A program made the translations under genes and the position numbers. Source: UBA699 sp050261915 (GTDB lineage: Bacteria; Bacillota; Clostridia; Clostridiales; Clostridiaceae). Taken from it: DNA of 20,908 nucleotides. The stretch is taken from assembly GCA_050261915.1 (NCBI GenBank), contig JBLNDT010000053.1, positions 1-20,908 on the forward strand, given 5' to 3'. Below, piece after piece: positions 12,788-20,227 of the stretch. The stretch's first letter is position 1; each line of letters starts with the position of its first letter. The notes below the pieces were generated by a model. It saw only the letters and a program-made list of their open reading frames with translations. It had not been told where the DNA came from and ran no database searches.

Positions 12788-13420
12788 TTACATTAAAGGG
12801 AATAAAAGAAATATTCCAATATCCCATAAGGCATGAGATATAATTATTGGAATAAGGCCTTTTTCTCTTTTATACAGCCATCCCCAGAATAAACCACAAA
12901 CAAGGGCTGCAATTACCAGCATAATATTTCCTGTGGTTATGTGAACACCTGCGTATAATAGTACTGCAAAAATATAACCTTTATTTTCTCCGAATTTTGC
13001 AACCAGGGTATTTTGAATAAATCCCCTCCAAAATATTTCTTCACCAGGTCCTATAATAAATAAAAGGAGCATGCCTATCAAAATGGGGTTGCTTTGCGTC
13101 TTATTACTGTATACAGACAAAACCTGTGCATCTTTAAAAGGAAATATCCAACCCGAAACTATATTTCCAGCATAAAAGACAAAATAAAGTATTATTGCTG
13201 AGATTACCCCAATTACAATATGCCTCAGCTGGATTTTTTTAAACTTAAGCAAGTCTTTATCCTTTAATAGACTTAATAATACCAGTACTGATATTGAAAG
13301 GCTCATTTCAATCCAGAAATTCATTGGTTTTATAGCAAACATTATAAACCAGAGAATGGAGGCTATAAGCAATGTGGCTATAGTATAGATATTGCTGATT
13401 GTTTTCTTATTTCTTTGCAA
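12788..13420 (-). CDS. CPBP-family intramembrane metalloprotease
   Basis: A 210-residue membrane protein with the Abi/CPBP (CAAX-protease-like) motifs: EExxxR at GPGEEIFWRGF (E127, E128, R132), then H160 (AGVHITTGN) and H196 (IISHALWD). These residues form the metal site of the Rce1-like glutamic protease family. The start is TTG 13420 after GGAGG. It lies between the prenyltransferase and methyltransferase genes. A role in processing or binding an isoprenoid-linked partner is possible because the family includes prenyl-protein proteases, but many bacterial members have no known substrate. Confidence 0.85.
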   Translation of the reverse strand: MQRNKKTISNIYTIATLLIASILWFIMFAIKPMNFWIEMSLSISVLVLLSLLKDKDLLKFKKIQLRHIVIGVISAIILYFVFYAGNIVSGWIFPFKDAQVLSVYSNKTQSNPILIGMLLLFIIGPGEEIFWRGFIQNTLVAKFGENKGYIFAVLLYAGVHITTGNIMLVIAALVCGLFWGWLYKREKGLIPIIISHALWDIGIFLLFPLM

Positions 13421-13436
13421 GAATATTCCTCCTTGA

Positions 13437-14321
13437 TTAAATAAAAGCTATTAGCATAGATAAGATGAACATCATTCCAAATTGAGTTCCCAATTTAGCT
13501 GTTTCTTTATCCAGCTCTATAATATCTGAAAATGTACCAAGCCTGCCCAAATTCTTATATGCAGTCGGTAATGTTAAAAGGCATATGAGACTCCAAATTG
13601 GTATGATTTTATTTACGACCAAAGCTAAAAGTAAAACATAAGAAATTATAATCAGTAGGCCATATATTCTTTCAGCATTATTTACTCCCACAATAATAGA
13701 TAATGTTTTGATACCTGCTTTTTTATCCTGATCCATATCTCTAATATCGTTAGCATGTAATATTGCGGTTGTTAACAAGCCTAAAGGTATAGATACAAGG
13801 ATAGCTGTAATGGATACAGATTGAGTTTGAACATAGTATGATCCAATTACCATTAATGGACCAAATAGTAGAAATACTAATGGTGCTCCCAAGCCCCTGT
13901 ACTTTAACCTGAGGGGCCTGCCAGTATATGAATATCCTCCCATAGCACCAATAAACTCAAGTATTAAAATAAACCAACCTCTTTTATAGGTTAAAAATAA
14001 TCCAATTAAACATCCAATGGTTAGAAGCACCATTCCGCCTATATAAAGCTCTTTAGAACTTAATAGGCCTTGAAATATAACCCCGCTGGAGCCAAAGGAA
14101 TCCTCCGTATCCACCTTGTTTTCAAAATCATCATGGTCACTTAGGAGGTTTACACCAGCCTGAAGCATAACAATAGCTATTACAGTTAATATAAAATATC
14201 CAAAGTGGAATTTATCAGTGCCAAGAGCTAAAACTGCTCCTAAAATAACTGGAATAGCGGAGCCAGGCAGGGAAAAAGGCCTAGAGCCTTGTACCCAAGC
14301 CTTTATTTTGTTTTTTTCCAT
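13437..14321 (-). CDS. UbiA-family prenyltransferase, MenA-like
   Basis: A 294-residue membrane prenyltransferase with about eight or nine helices. The first Asp-rich motif is NLLSDHDDFE (N58, D62, D65) and the second NDIRDMDQD (residues 191-199); both bind Mg-prenyl diphosphate in the UbiA superfamily. The stretch YSYTGRPLRLKYRGLGAPLV is typical of MenA, which attaches a polyprenyl tail to 1,4-dihydroxy-2-naphthoate. The partner genes for tail synthesis and ring methylation are in the same operon. No genes for making the naphthoate head group are in the window. TTTAGGAGG precedes the ATG. Confidence 0.88.
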   Translation of the reverse strand: MEKNKIKAWVQGSRPFSLPGSAIPVILGAVLALGTDKFHFGYFILTVIAIVMLQAGVNLLSDHDDFENKVDTEDSFGSSGVIFQGLLSSKELYIGGMVLLTIGCLIGLFLTYKRGWFILILEFIGAMGGYSYTGRPLRLKYRGLGAPLVFLLFGPLMVIGSYYVQTQSVSITAILVSIPLGLLTTAILHANDIRDMDQDKKAGIKTLSIIVGVNNAERIYGLLIIISYVLLLALVVNKIIPIWSLICLLTLPTAYKNLGRLGTFSDIIELDKETAKLGTQFGMMFILSMLIAFI

Positions 14322-14345
14322 AATTTTTGCCTCCTAAAATTTTCA

Positions 14346-15734
14346 TTACATACGCATTGCCATTGGCATTGAAAATAATATAATATTTAATATGCCAAGC
14401 AGAATAATAAGAACAGAATACACAATAGTGGTTCCTTTTGTCTTTTCCTTTTGAACATAATTACTCTTTGCTATCCTATAGGCAGTATAAATAGAACCAA
14501 AAGTTCCTAAAGCAATCAATATATATTGCAGAATCTGAATAGTTGGATCACTTATTATATTAGTGGATGCATTTTCTATATGCATTCCAAACAGCCCCAT
14601 GAAGGTATAAAAAACTGATTTTCCTTCCGCCAAAAGGTGGAAGAGGTTATGTGCAATGTGTCCCGCCATATCTAAAGGGATTATTGCATATCCAAACTTT
14701 GCAAAATTCTGTTTCACAGAATCTCCATTAAATTTCTTAGCTGCCATACCAGTTATTGCTAAAAGTAATATTGGTATTAGCATAGACACTATAAATGTGA
14801 TAGTAAAAGTTACAAAATAGCTTGTGGTACCTGTAGTGTTTTCAAGCCATCTTAGAATATCATTCCAGATATCAATCATGGTTATATTTTGCACAAATAC
14901 AATACCCATAATTACTATTGCAAGGAATGATTCCTCCAGCTTAGGCTTCCTTATAAACCATAGTTCTTTAGTTGGAGTACGCCATGTAACCTGAATTGAA
15001 CTATTTGGACAATTCTTTACACAGTTTCCACAGAAATTGCACATGGAGTTGTTTTCCATAGTCTTTGGAAACTCAAACATTGGACATCCTGGTACTTTTT
15101 CAGTACCTTTATAACAAGCTGCAACAGTACACTTTGAACACTTATCCGGGGTTCCACGTAATTGAAGCATTCCTGCCCTTGAATAATTTCCTGATAAACC
15201 TCCAAGGAAGCAAAGATACCTGCACCAAGTCCTGCGTTCCCATAATGCACCTGACAATACAACAGCTGTAGTTATCATAAGAAGCAATACCCCAGAACCT
15301 CGTGGGGATTCTACAATTCCCCAAACATGGTCACTCCAGGTTATAGCTATAAACATTGCATCTATTAACCAAATTCCATATTTTCTTAAGAACTTTGGTA
15401 CTGGTTTCTTACTTCCTACAAACTTTTGGACTAAATCATTTAGTGCTCCAAAGGGACATATTGCACACCAAAACCTGCCAAAGAAGAACAGTAGTATAGG
15501 AAGTATAGGCCACCATAGAACCCAGGTTCCAGCAGTTCCAAAATTATCATGTGCTTCTGAAGGTCCTATTATTAGTTGAAGAACAATAAATGCAAATACA
15601 ATTCCTACAAATATTTGAAATCCTAATGGATACCATTTGCTCTTCACAAAGTTGTCAAACTTTTTATTATTTAAAAGGTTTTTTCCTGATGACTCACTAG
15701 CACTACTATGTGTTTGATGTTTAGCCTTACTCAT
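14346..15734 (-). CDS. NapH/NosR-like membrane 4Fe-4S protein
   Basis: A 462-residue polytopic membrane protein. The cytoplasmic ferredoxin part has Cys 199, 202, 207, 217 (CSKCTVAACYKG onward) and 232, 235, 238, 242 (CNFCGNCVKNCP), enough for two 4Fe-4S clusters. Two more CxxxC pairs lie in or next to helices, FWCAICPFG (90, 93) and CRYLC (171, 175), as in NapH, NosR and CcoG. These proteins move electrons between membrane quinol and extracytoplasmic or cytoplasmic partners. An unusual helix, DMAGHIAHNLFHLL, carries His at 359, 362 and 366, which could bind haem, metal or contact quinone. No nap or nos genes are nearby. Hydrophobic segments continue to the C-terminus. Confidence 0.85.
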   Translation of the reverse strand: MSKAKHQTHSSASESSGKNLLNNKKFDNFVKSKWYPLGFQIFVGIVFAFIVLQLIIGPSEAHDNFGTAGTWVLWWPILPILLFFFGRFWCAICPFGALNDLVQKFVGSKKPVPKFLRKYGIWLIDAMFIAITWSDHVWGIVESPRGSGVLLLMITTAVVLSGALWERRTWCRYLCFLGGLSGNYSRAGMLQLRGTPDKCSKCTVAACYKGTEKVPGCPMFEFPKTMENNSMCNFCGNCVKNCPNSSIQVTWRTPTKELWFIRKPKLEESFLAIVIMGIVFVQNITMIDIWNDILRWLENTTGTTSYFVTFTITFIVSMLIPILLLAITGMAAKKFNGDSVKQNFAKFGYAIIPLDMAGHIAHNLFHLLAEGKSVFYTFMGLFGMHIENASTNIISDPTIQILQYILIALGTFGSIYTAYRIAKSNYVQKEKTKGTTIVYSVLIILLGILNIILFSMPMAMRM

Positions 15735-15753
15735 AACTTAATCGCCTCTTTTC

Positions 15754-16284
15754 TTAAGCTTTAACTGACTTTTTCTTACCAATAGCTGCAAGTACAATTA
15801 TTAGAGCTATTACTCCTGTAAACCCGCCTATTATCATCATATTTGGACCAGCGTCTACAACATCAGCATTAAAATCCATTTCTTTTTGTTGTCCTTGTAC
15901 ATCAGCTGTTACTTTTACAATCCATTTACCTTTATCTGTAAAGTTTACTTTTCCCATATATTGTCCATTAGCATCTCCTTTTTCAAAGTCAATTGCTACT
16001 GGTTTTGATTTATCCATATTCATATCCATGTTCTTATCCATTACAGCAGATGCAGTTACTGATGCATTGGATATAGGTTGTCCATTAGAATCATTTAAAG
16101 TCACCATAATTTCATTGTCACCAGTTTTTGCTTTATTGTCCTTAAATGACATAGCAATTGAAATACCATCAACCTTTTTTTCAACACCCTTATCCATATT
16201 CATTTCATCTGCTAAGACCATAGTGGATAATCCTAATACAAATATCAAACTTACTATTAAACTTTTTATAATCCTTTTTTTCAT
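15754..16284 (-). CDS. Secreted, membrane-anchored YtkA/FixH-like Met-rich protein
   Basis: A 176-residue protein with a signal peptide (residues 1 to about 25, LSTMVLADE), one beta-rich domain and a C-terminal membrane helix (about 149-169) ending GKKKSVKA. The domain reads like YtkA/FixH (SFKDNKAKTGDNEIMVTLND, then GQPISNASV and GKWIVKVTAD). A Met-rich insert, MDKNMDMNM (Met 82, 86, 88, 90), plus Met 28/30 suggests Cu(I) binding on the outer face. FixH-like proteins are linked to copper supply for terminal oxidases; here the neighbour is an Fe-S membrane protein, so the copper client is unknown. AAAAGGAG precedes the ATG. Confidence 0.82.
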   Translation of the reverse strand: MKKRIIKSLIVSLIFVLGLSTMVLADEMNMDKGVEKKVDGISIAMSFKDNKAKTGDNEIMVTLNDSNGQPISNASVTASAVMDKNMDMNMDKSKPVAIDFEKGDANGQYMGKVNFTDKGKWIVKVTADVQGQQKEMDFNADVVDAGPNMMIIGGFTGVIALIIVLAAIGKKKSVKA

Positions 16285-16313
16285 TAAAGTTCACTCCTTT
16301 TCTCTAATTTTTA

Positions 16314-16425
16314 TTAAACAGCTATACTTGCATCTGAAGTTCTAGATTTCTTTCTAAGTGAAGGCATTATAAATCTATCAAGACCTATCCACCTTTCTTT
16401 TATAGCTTTAAAATGTATTCTATTA
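16314..16425 (-). pseudogene. C-terminal remnant of a DoxX-like membrane protein
   Basis: A minus-strand frame overlapping the 3' end of the polyprenyl synthetase gene reads HFKAIKERWIGLDRFIMPSL and then RKKSRTSDASIAV before a stop at 16314. The W-x-GLDR-x-x-MP stretch resembles the C-terminus of DoxX/TQO-type quinone-linked membrane proteins (W-G-LDR-W-L-L-P). There is no start codon with a ribosome-binding site, and the membrane helices are missing. It looks like the tail of a gene deleted between the synthetase and the YtkA-like gene. The family match is from memory and the fragment is short. Confidence 0.35.
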
Positions 16426-17197
16426 GGTTTACCAGTTCTGTCTTATAGATAGAGTCATTAAAAAATTCAAGCAAACGTTTTGATTCCAAAGCCAAGTTTT
16501 CAGCATCCTTCAAAGTAACATACTTAAGTGCTATGGAATCCTTATCAATGCAATCATCAACTATCTGATATATCATTCCTAAATTTAAACCGTACCGCTC
16601 AAAATTTGACATTCCTTTTTCATCAGCACCTGCTAATGCAGCACCTAGCTTACAGCAAGCACTCATAAATGAAGCTGTCTTTCCTTTTATTATTTGAAAA
16701 TATTCCTGCTTAGATATCTCTATTTCTCTTGCCTGTGTAATTTCGGCAGCACACATGCTTTCAATAACCTGTGTTATGACATTCTCTATTTCTCTTGGAA
16801 GGGATTTCGAAAGAATAGAAAATGCTTTAGCATATAACGCATCACCTGCAAGTACAGCTGTCTTTTTTCCATACACATTGTTTAAGGTTTTTTGACCACG
16901 CCGCATTAAATCGCCATCAATTATATCATCATGGATTAAACTGGCACTGTGGATTAATTCAACTGCCACTGATAATTTAATAATCTTATCTATTTGTTCA
17001 TCCGTTAAATTTGGATTAACGGTATATGCGGAAAGTAATATCAATGTTGGCCGCAGGTATTTCCCCTGAACTTTAAAAAAGTGATTAAACACCACCTGCA
17101 TAGAATCACCATTTAAGTTCGCTGCACCTCTTAACATCATATCTACCTTTTTAAGATCTTCCCTAATGGAATCATTAATATTAATGGGCTTTGTCAT
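16400..17197 (-). CDS. Short polyprenyl diphosphate synthetase
   Basis: A 265-residue trans-isoprenyl diphosphate synthase; usual members have about 320. First Asp-rich motif DDIID (90-94) followed by RR (99-100), with GKYLRPTL (45-52) upstream; second motif DDCID (214-218). The segment that normally follows the second motif (GKxxGxDLxEGKxTLP) is absent; the chain passes straight into the C-terminal helices (YVTLKDAENLALESKRLLEF). This is an internal loss of roughly 50 residues, or a compact subfamily. The expected product is the quinone side chain, as the MenA-like and MenG-like genes are in the same operon. Start ATG 17197 after AGGAGAGGTGG; GTGs four and three codons earlier are less likely. 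Confidence 0.85.
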   Translation of the reverse strand: MTKPININDSIREDLKKVDMMLRGAANLNGDSMQVVFNHFFKVQGKYLRPTLILLSAYTVNPNLTDEQIDKIIKLSVAVELIHSASLIHDDIIDGDLMRRGQKTLNNVYGKKTAVLAGDALYAKAFSILSKSLPREIENVITQVIESMCAAEITQAREIEISKQEYFQIIKGKTASFMSACCKLGAALAGADEKGMSNFERYGLNLGMIYQIVDDCIDKDSIALKYVTLKDAENLALESKRLLEFFNDSIYKTELVNLIEYILKL

Positions 17198-17266
17198 AAG
17201 TATCACCACCTCTCCTAACTTCTAATAAAATTTCTATTATTCGCAATTCTCAACCTCTCTTTAAAT

Positions 17267-17300
17267 ATAATATTGCAAAGTTGTGTAGATAGTATAAAGA
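17267..17300 (-). promoter_or_regulatory. Shared-box promoter P5, quinone/Fe-S operon
   Basis: Read on the minus strand: TCTTTA (17300-17295), 5 bases, TCTACA (17289-17284), 11 bases, TATTAT (17272-17267). It points to the six-gene operon ending at 12042, with a leader of about 60 bases. Confidence 0.63.
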
Positions 17301-17343
17301 TTAAAATGTTATATTTTAGTTGTAACTAGAGTTCTTAACAATA

Positions 17344-17380
17344 AAGAAGCCTAAACTTAAATAATAAGCTTAGGCTTCTT
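17344..17380 (-). terminator. Terminator of the two-component operon
   Basis: AAGAAGCCTAAACTT (17344-17358) and AAGCTTAGGCTTCTT (17366-17380) pair with one mismatch over a 7-base loop. The stem includes the last codons of the HD-GYP remnant; on the minus strand TTATTGTT follows. Confidence 0.65.
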
Positions 17381-17596
17381 TTCTACGTTTATAATTTCAA
17401 TTTTCAAAAATGAATCTACCACTTTAGGATCAAATTGTTTTCCCCTTTGACTAACTATTTCCTCTATAGCAATCTTATGTATTTTATCATCTTTCATATG
17501 ATTATATATAAATACTGATAATACTGTCCCCGTGACTATAAATGTAATCAAACTAAATATGGTAAATGATTTAAAAAGAGACCCCTTTATAACCAT
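17357..17596 (-). pseudogene. Internally deleted HD-GYP protein gene (N-terminal membrane segment fused to the C-terminal tail)
   Basis: An open frame of 79 codons from ATG 17596 (GGGGAG upstream); it extends back to 17677, two bases after the kinase stop. Residues about 6-32 are a membrane segment (LFKSFTIFSLITFIVTGTVL). After NHMKDDKIH the sequence jumps to AIEEIVSQRGKQFDPKVVDS then FLKIE, which fits the extreme C-terminus of HD-GYP phosphodiesterases (IxxxxGxQFDPxVVxxF). The HD and GYP catalytic residues and all domains between are missing, so it cannot hydrolyse cyclic-di-GMP. An in-frame deletion of a membrane HD-GYP gene explains this best. It could still make a small membrane peptide. 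Confidence 0.6.
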
Positions 17597-17678
17597 AATA
17601 ATTTTGCTCCCCTTTAATAGTTCTATATAAAATGCATCAAACCCGGTTTCAATCAGGCTTAATGCACTTTTTAACATA

Positions 17679-19064
17679 TTAATCTCTTTGCATTTTAGAT
17701 GCTTTACTAAATCGCAGCTTTAAACAAGTTCCTTTTCCCTCTTCACTTTCCACATTTATCTCTGCATTGTGCTGCATCATTAATTCTTTAACTATTGTTA
17801 AACCTATACCGCTGCCCTCAATTTCATTTCGACTTTTATCTCCTCTATATAACCTTTCAAAAATATAAGGCAGGTCCCCTTTTTTTATACCAATTCCATT
17901 ATCCTTAACAGTTACTGAAACATATTCTTTATCAACATCCATTGATACTTGTATCATACCTCCTGGATTTGAAAACTTAAAAGAATTTGATAAAATATTA
18001 AAGAATACTTGTCTTAATTTATCTTTATCTCCATAAATTGAATAATCCCTATTTTTATCATAAGAGAGCTTTAAATCTACATTATTATTCCTTGAATTAA
18101 TTAAGAAATCATTATAAACATTATCTAGCACTTCGTCTAAATGGATATTTTCAATATTTAATTCATCTTTATGCTCTTCAATTTCTTTCAAGCTATTTAA
18201 GTTTGATAAAAGTTTTCCAAACCTTATAACTTCTTCATTTAAACTTGTAAGCCTTTCATTTGTTACTGGAAATACACCATCCACCATTGCCTCCAAATTG
18301 TTTTGAAGTACATTTAGTGGTGTGCGAACTTCATGGGATATATCTGATATTAATCTTTTTCTTAGAGTATCCTGATGCTTTAACCTTTCACCTAATATGT
18401 TAATACTGTTTATTAAATTATTTATTTCTACAACATTGCTCCTAATATCAGACTTGGAATCATAATTTCCTTGAGATAAATCTACTGAGGTTTCCGATAC
18501 AGTTTTTATAGGTCTAGAGAACTGCCTTGAAAATATAATACTCACTATTATACAGAATAAAATGGTAATAAGAGTACTTACTGCAACGTAAACATTGATA
18601 GAATTCTTGAAGTTTATATCTGTTTCGGACAATAGCAGTGGTTGGAATTGGCCAATGACAATATATCCTACTATTTGATCATTGTTTTTGATAGGTAATG
18701 TATTAGTAATATACTCCCCATTATTACTGCCCATTTTAAAGTAATTAGGATTCATTTTCGCTATTTCATTGGGGTTCATGCCCCAAATCTGCTTTTTACC
18801 AGCATCAAGTAAAGTTAAACAGTAATTGCTCATATAACCTTCATGCTGCATTTCCTCTCCGGAAGTATCAGTCCATTTTTTATCTCTATTGTAAACTTGC
18901 GTAAAATAATCAACTATACGTTCATTTCTTTTTTCCTGATTATCTGCCACGTATTTATTGAAGGTATTATCAATAGCAAAATTTACGAATAAAGCTGAAA
19001 TTATAACAGCTGTAACAGTACACACAATCAAAATTGTAGCCAAGCTTCTTCTAATGCTATACAT
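17679..19064 (-). CDS. Sensor histidine kinase
   Basis: A 461-residue membrane kinase. Membrane helices at about 9-30 and 157-178 flank an extracytoplasmic sensor of about 125 residues; a HAMP domain follows (about 180-233). The HisKA phospho-acceptor is H244 (SDISHEVRTPL). ATP-binding boxes are intact: N box (NILSNSFKFS, N356/N360), G1 DNGIG (389-392 region), F box IFERLYRG and G2 GSGIG (418-421 region). The extracytoplasmic part has few Cys, Met or His clusters, so a metal signal is not obvious. Its start overlaps the regulator stop (TAATG). It is the cognate kinase of the OmpR-family regulator. Confidence 0.93.
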   Translation of the reverse strand: MYSIRRSLATILIVCTVTAVIISALFVNFAIDNTFNKYVADNQEKRNERIVDYFTQVYNRDKKWTDTSGEEMQHEGYMSNYCLTLLDAGKKQIWGMNPNEIAKMNPNYFKMGSNNGEYITNTLPIKNNDQIVGYIVIGQFQPLLLSETDINFKNSINVYVAVSTLITILFCIIVSIIFSRQFSRPIKTVSETSVDLSQGNYDSKSDIRSNVVEINNLINSINILGERLKHQDTLRKRLISDISHEVRTPLNVLQNNLEAMVDGVFPVTNERLTSLNEEVIRFGKLLSNLNSLKEIEEHKDELNIENIHLDEVLDNVYNDFLINSRNNNVDLKLSYDKNRDYSIYGDKDKLRQVFFNILSNSFKFSNPGGMIQVSMDVDKEYVSVTVKDNGIGIKKGDLPYIFERLYRGDKSRNEIEGSGIGLTIVKELMMQHNAEINVESEEGKGTCLKLRFSKASKMQRD

Positions 19065-19750
19065 TAACTTTCACCACCAAATTTATAACCTAATTTAGTC
19101 ACCGTTATAATATATCTCGGTTCTCTTGAATCATCCTCTATTTTTTTTCGTATGTTTTTAATGTGAACATCTATTGTTCTATCGGAGCCTTCAAAGTCAA
19201 TTCCAAATACTTGCTCTATTAATTGCTCCCGGCTTAACACATTCCCCTTATGTTTTGCAATGGTATATAAAATATCGAACTCATTCGGCGTCATTGGAAT
19301 ATCTTCACCATCTATTTTTACTAATCTTTTATCGGGATAAATTATTAGCTTTCCATTACTTGATGTAATCTTTTCTTCATCTGTATTGTTTAATCTTCTA
19401 AACAGTGCATTGACTCTTGCTGTGAGTTCCCTAGGACTGCATGGTTTTGTAATATATTCGTCGGCACCTGCGTTTAGTCCCTCTATTTTATCATTTAATG
19501 TTACCTTTGCTGTCAACATAAAGACATAAACATCTGAAATCTTCCGTAAAGTTCTGCATACCTCTTCCCCTTCAATATCGGGGAGCATTAAGTCCAAGAT
19601 TACTAATTTAAAATTTCCTATCTTACTGAATATATCAATGCCTTCCAATCCTCTTGCAGCACAATAAACATTATACCCTTCCCTTTCTAGGTAGGCTTTA
19701 ATAACCTCTGAAACCTGTTTTTCGTCTTCAATTAACAATATATTAAACAT
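19064..19750 (-). CDS. OmpR/PhoB-family response regulator
   Basis: A 228-residue regulator. The receiver domain has acidic residues E8/D9, phospho-acceptor D53 (LVILDLMLPD), T80 (MLTAK) and K102 (ITKPCSP). The C-terminal winged helix is of OmpR type, with a recognition-helix region SDRTIDVHIKNIRKKIEDD and the wing YIITVTKLGYKF. Such proteins bind as tandem dimers to direct repeats with an 11-bp period, often replacing a -35 element. Six promoters in this window show exactly that pattern, so it is the leading candidate for their regulator; this is inference. AGGAGG precedes the ATG. Confidence 0.94.
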   Translation of the reverse strand: MFNILLIEDEKQVSEVIKAYLEREGYNVYCAARGLEGIDIFSKIGNFKLVILDLMLPDIEGEEVCRTLRKISDVYVFMLTAKVTLNDKIEGLNAGADEYITKPCSPRELTARVNALFRRLNNTDEEKITSSNGKLIIYPDKRLVKIDGEDIPMTPNEFDILYTIAKHKGNVLSREQLIEQVFGIDFEGSDRTIDVHIKNIRKKIEDDSREPRYIITVTKLGYKFGGES

Positions 19751-19767
19751 AATTACCTCCTATTTGT

Positions 19768-19827
19768 TCAGCTACTATTATTATTGCTTTTATTCATTTC
19801 TATAGCAAGTTTTTTTAAAGTACCCAT
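19768..19827 (-). CDS. Possible 19-residue leader peptide
   Basis: An ATG at 19827 opens a 19-codon frame reading MGTLKKLAIEMNKSNNNSS, ending 17 bases before the response regulator start. The only ribosome-binding candidate, GGGGG nine bases upstream, is also the 3' arm of the preceding terminator hairpin. It is either a chance frame or a small peptide or leader linked to the regulator operon. Confidence 0.25.
   Translation of the reverse strand: MGTLKKLAIEMNKSNNNSS
19780..19808 (-). promoter_or_regulatory. Possible promoter of the two-component operon
   Basis: On the minus strand TTGCTA, 17 bases, AATAAT lies between the preceding terminator and the regulator gene. It lacks the shared boxes. 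The match is moderate in an AT-rich region. Confidence 0.35.
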
Positions 19828-19830
19828 AAT

Positions 19831-19881
19831 AAAAAACCCCCTATTATTTGTAAATCCGTTTAATAATAAGAGGCGTTTTTT
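19831..19881 (-). terminator. Terminator after the CxCxxC protein gene
   Basis: On the minus strand, AAAAAACGCCTCTTATTATT pairs imperfectly with AATAATAGGGGGTTTTTT, followed by more T's. It lies about 8 bases downstream of the gene stop at 19889. Confidence 0.65.
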
Positions 19882-19888
19882 ATTATAT

Positions 19889-20197
19889 TCAAGCTGTAAT
19901 TCCATTAATACCAAATTTAGGTTCCATAAATGGGAACTTAAACTTTTGATAAACATTAATGTCTCCAGTAACCTTTAAGCTCTTTAATACAAAAACTTTA
20001 GTCCCTTGGTACTCGAAAATGTCATATAGGAATTTGTCCAATACTTCTGTTTCAAATAATACCTTGATTTTTAAAGTCTGAACATTTGAATTACAGCCGC
20101 CGCAATCACAGTTTACTTGAGTCTTTTTTACTCCGGCAACAAAACACAAATTTTTTCCTTTAACAAAATTTAAAGCCTTCTCATCCATCATTACCAT
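19889..20197 (-). CDS. Small soluble CxCxxC protein
   Basis: A 102-residue protein with no signal peptide or membrane helix. The start chosen is ATG 20197 (MVMMDEKALNF), with AAGGGGG eight bases upstream; the longer frame to 20242 overlaps the promoter. The central motif is CDCGGC (Cys 30, 32, 35), with Cys 18 nearby, in a HesB/IscA-like size range; the ending is FPFMEPKFGING. It resembles the small CC/Se-motif proteins that sometimes use selenocysteine, but no in-frame TGA is present and the family match is uncertain. A thiol-redox or metal-binding role is inference. It is driven by shared-box promoter P6. Confidence 0.75.
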   Translation of the reverse strand: MVMMDEKALNFVKGKNLCFVAGVKKTQVNCDCGGCNSNVQTLKIKVLFETEVLDKFLYDIFEYQGTKVFVLKSLKVTGDINVYQKFKFPFMEPKFGINGITA

Positions 20198-20227
20198 GAT
20201 GCATACCCCCTTATCTTTTATACAACA

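Noticed and set aside
12042..12827. Longer start of the methyltransferase at 12827
   Set aside because: The added residues overlap the CPBP gene end, and ATG 12776 has a perfect AAGGAGGG site.
14346..16284. Nitrous oxide or nitrate reductase cluster
   Set aside because: The NapH/NosR-like protein is present, but no NosZ, NosD, NosL, NapA, NapG or similar gene is in the window.
19889..20197. Selenoprotein reading of the CxCxxC gene
   Set aside because: No in-frame TGA occurs before the true stop, and no selenocysteine insertion hairpin was evident.
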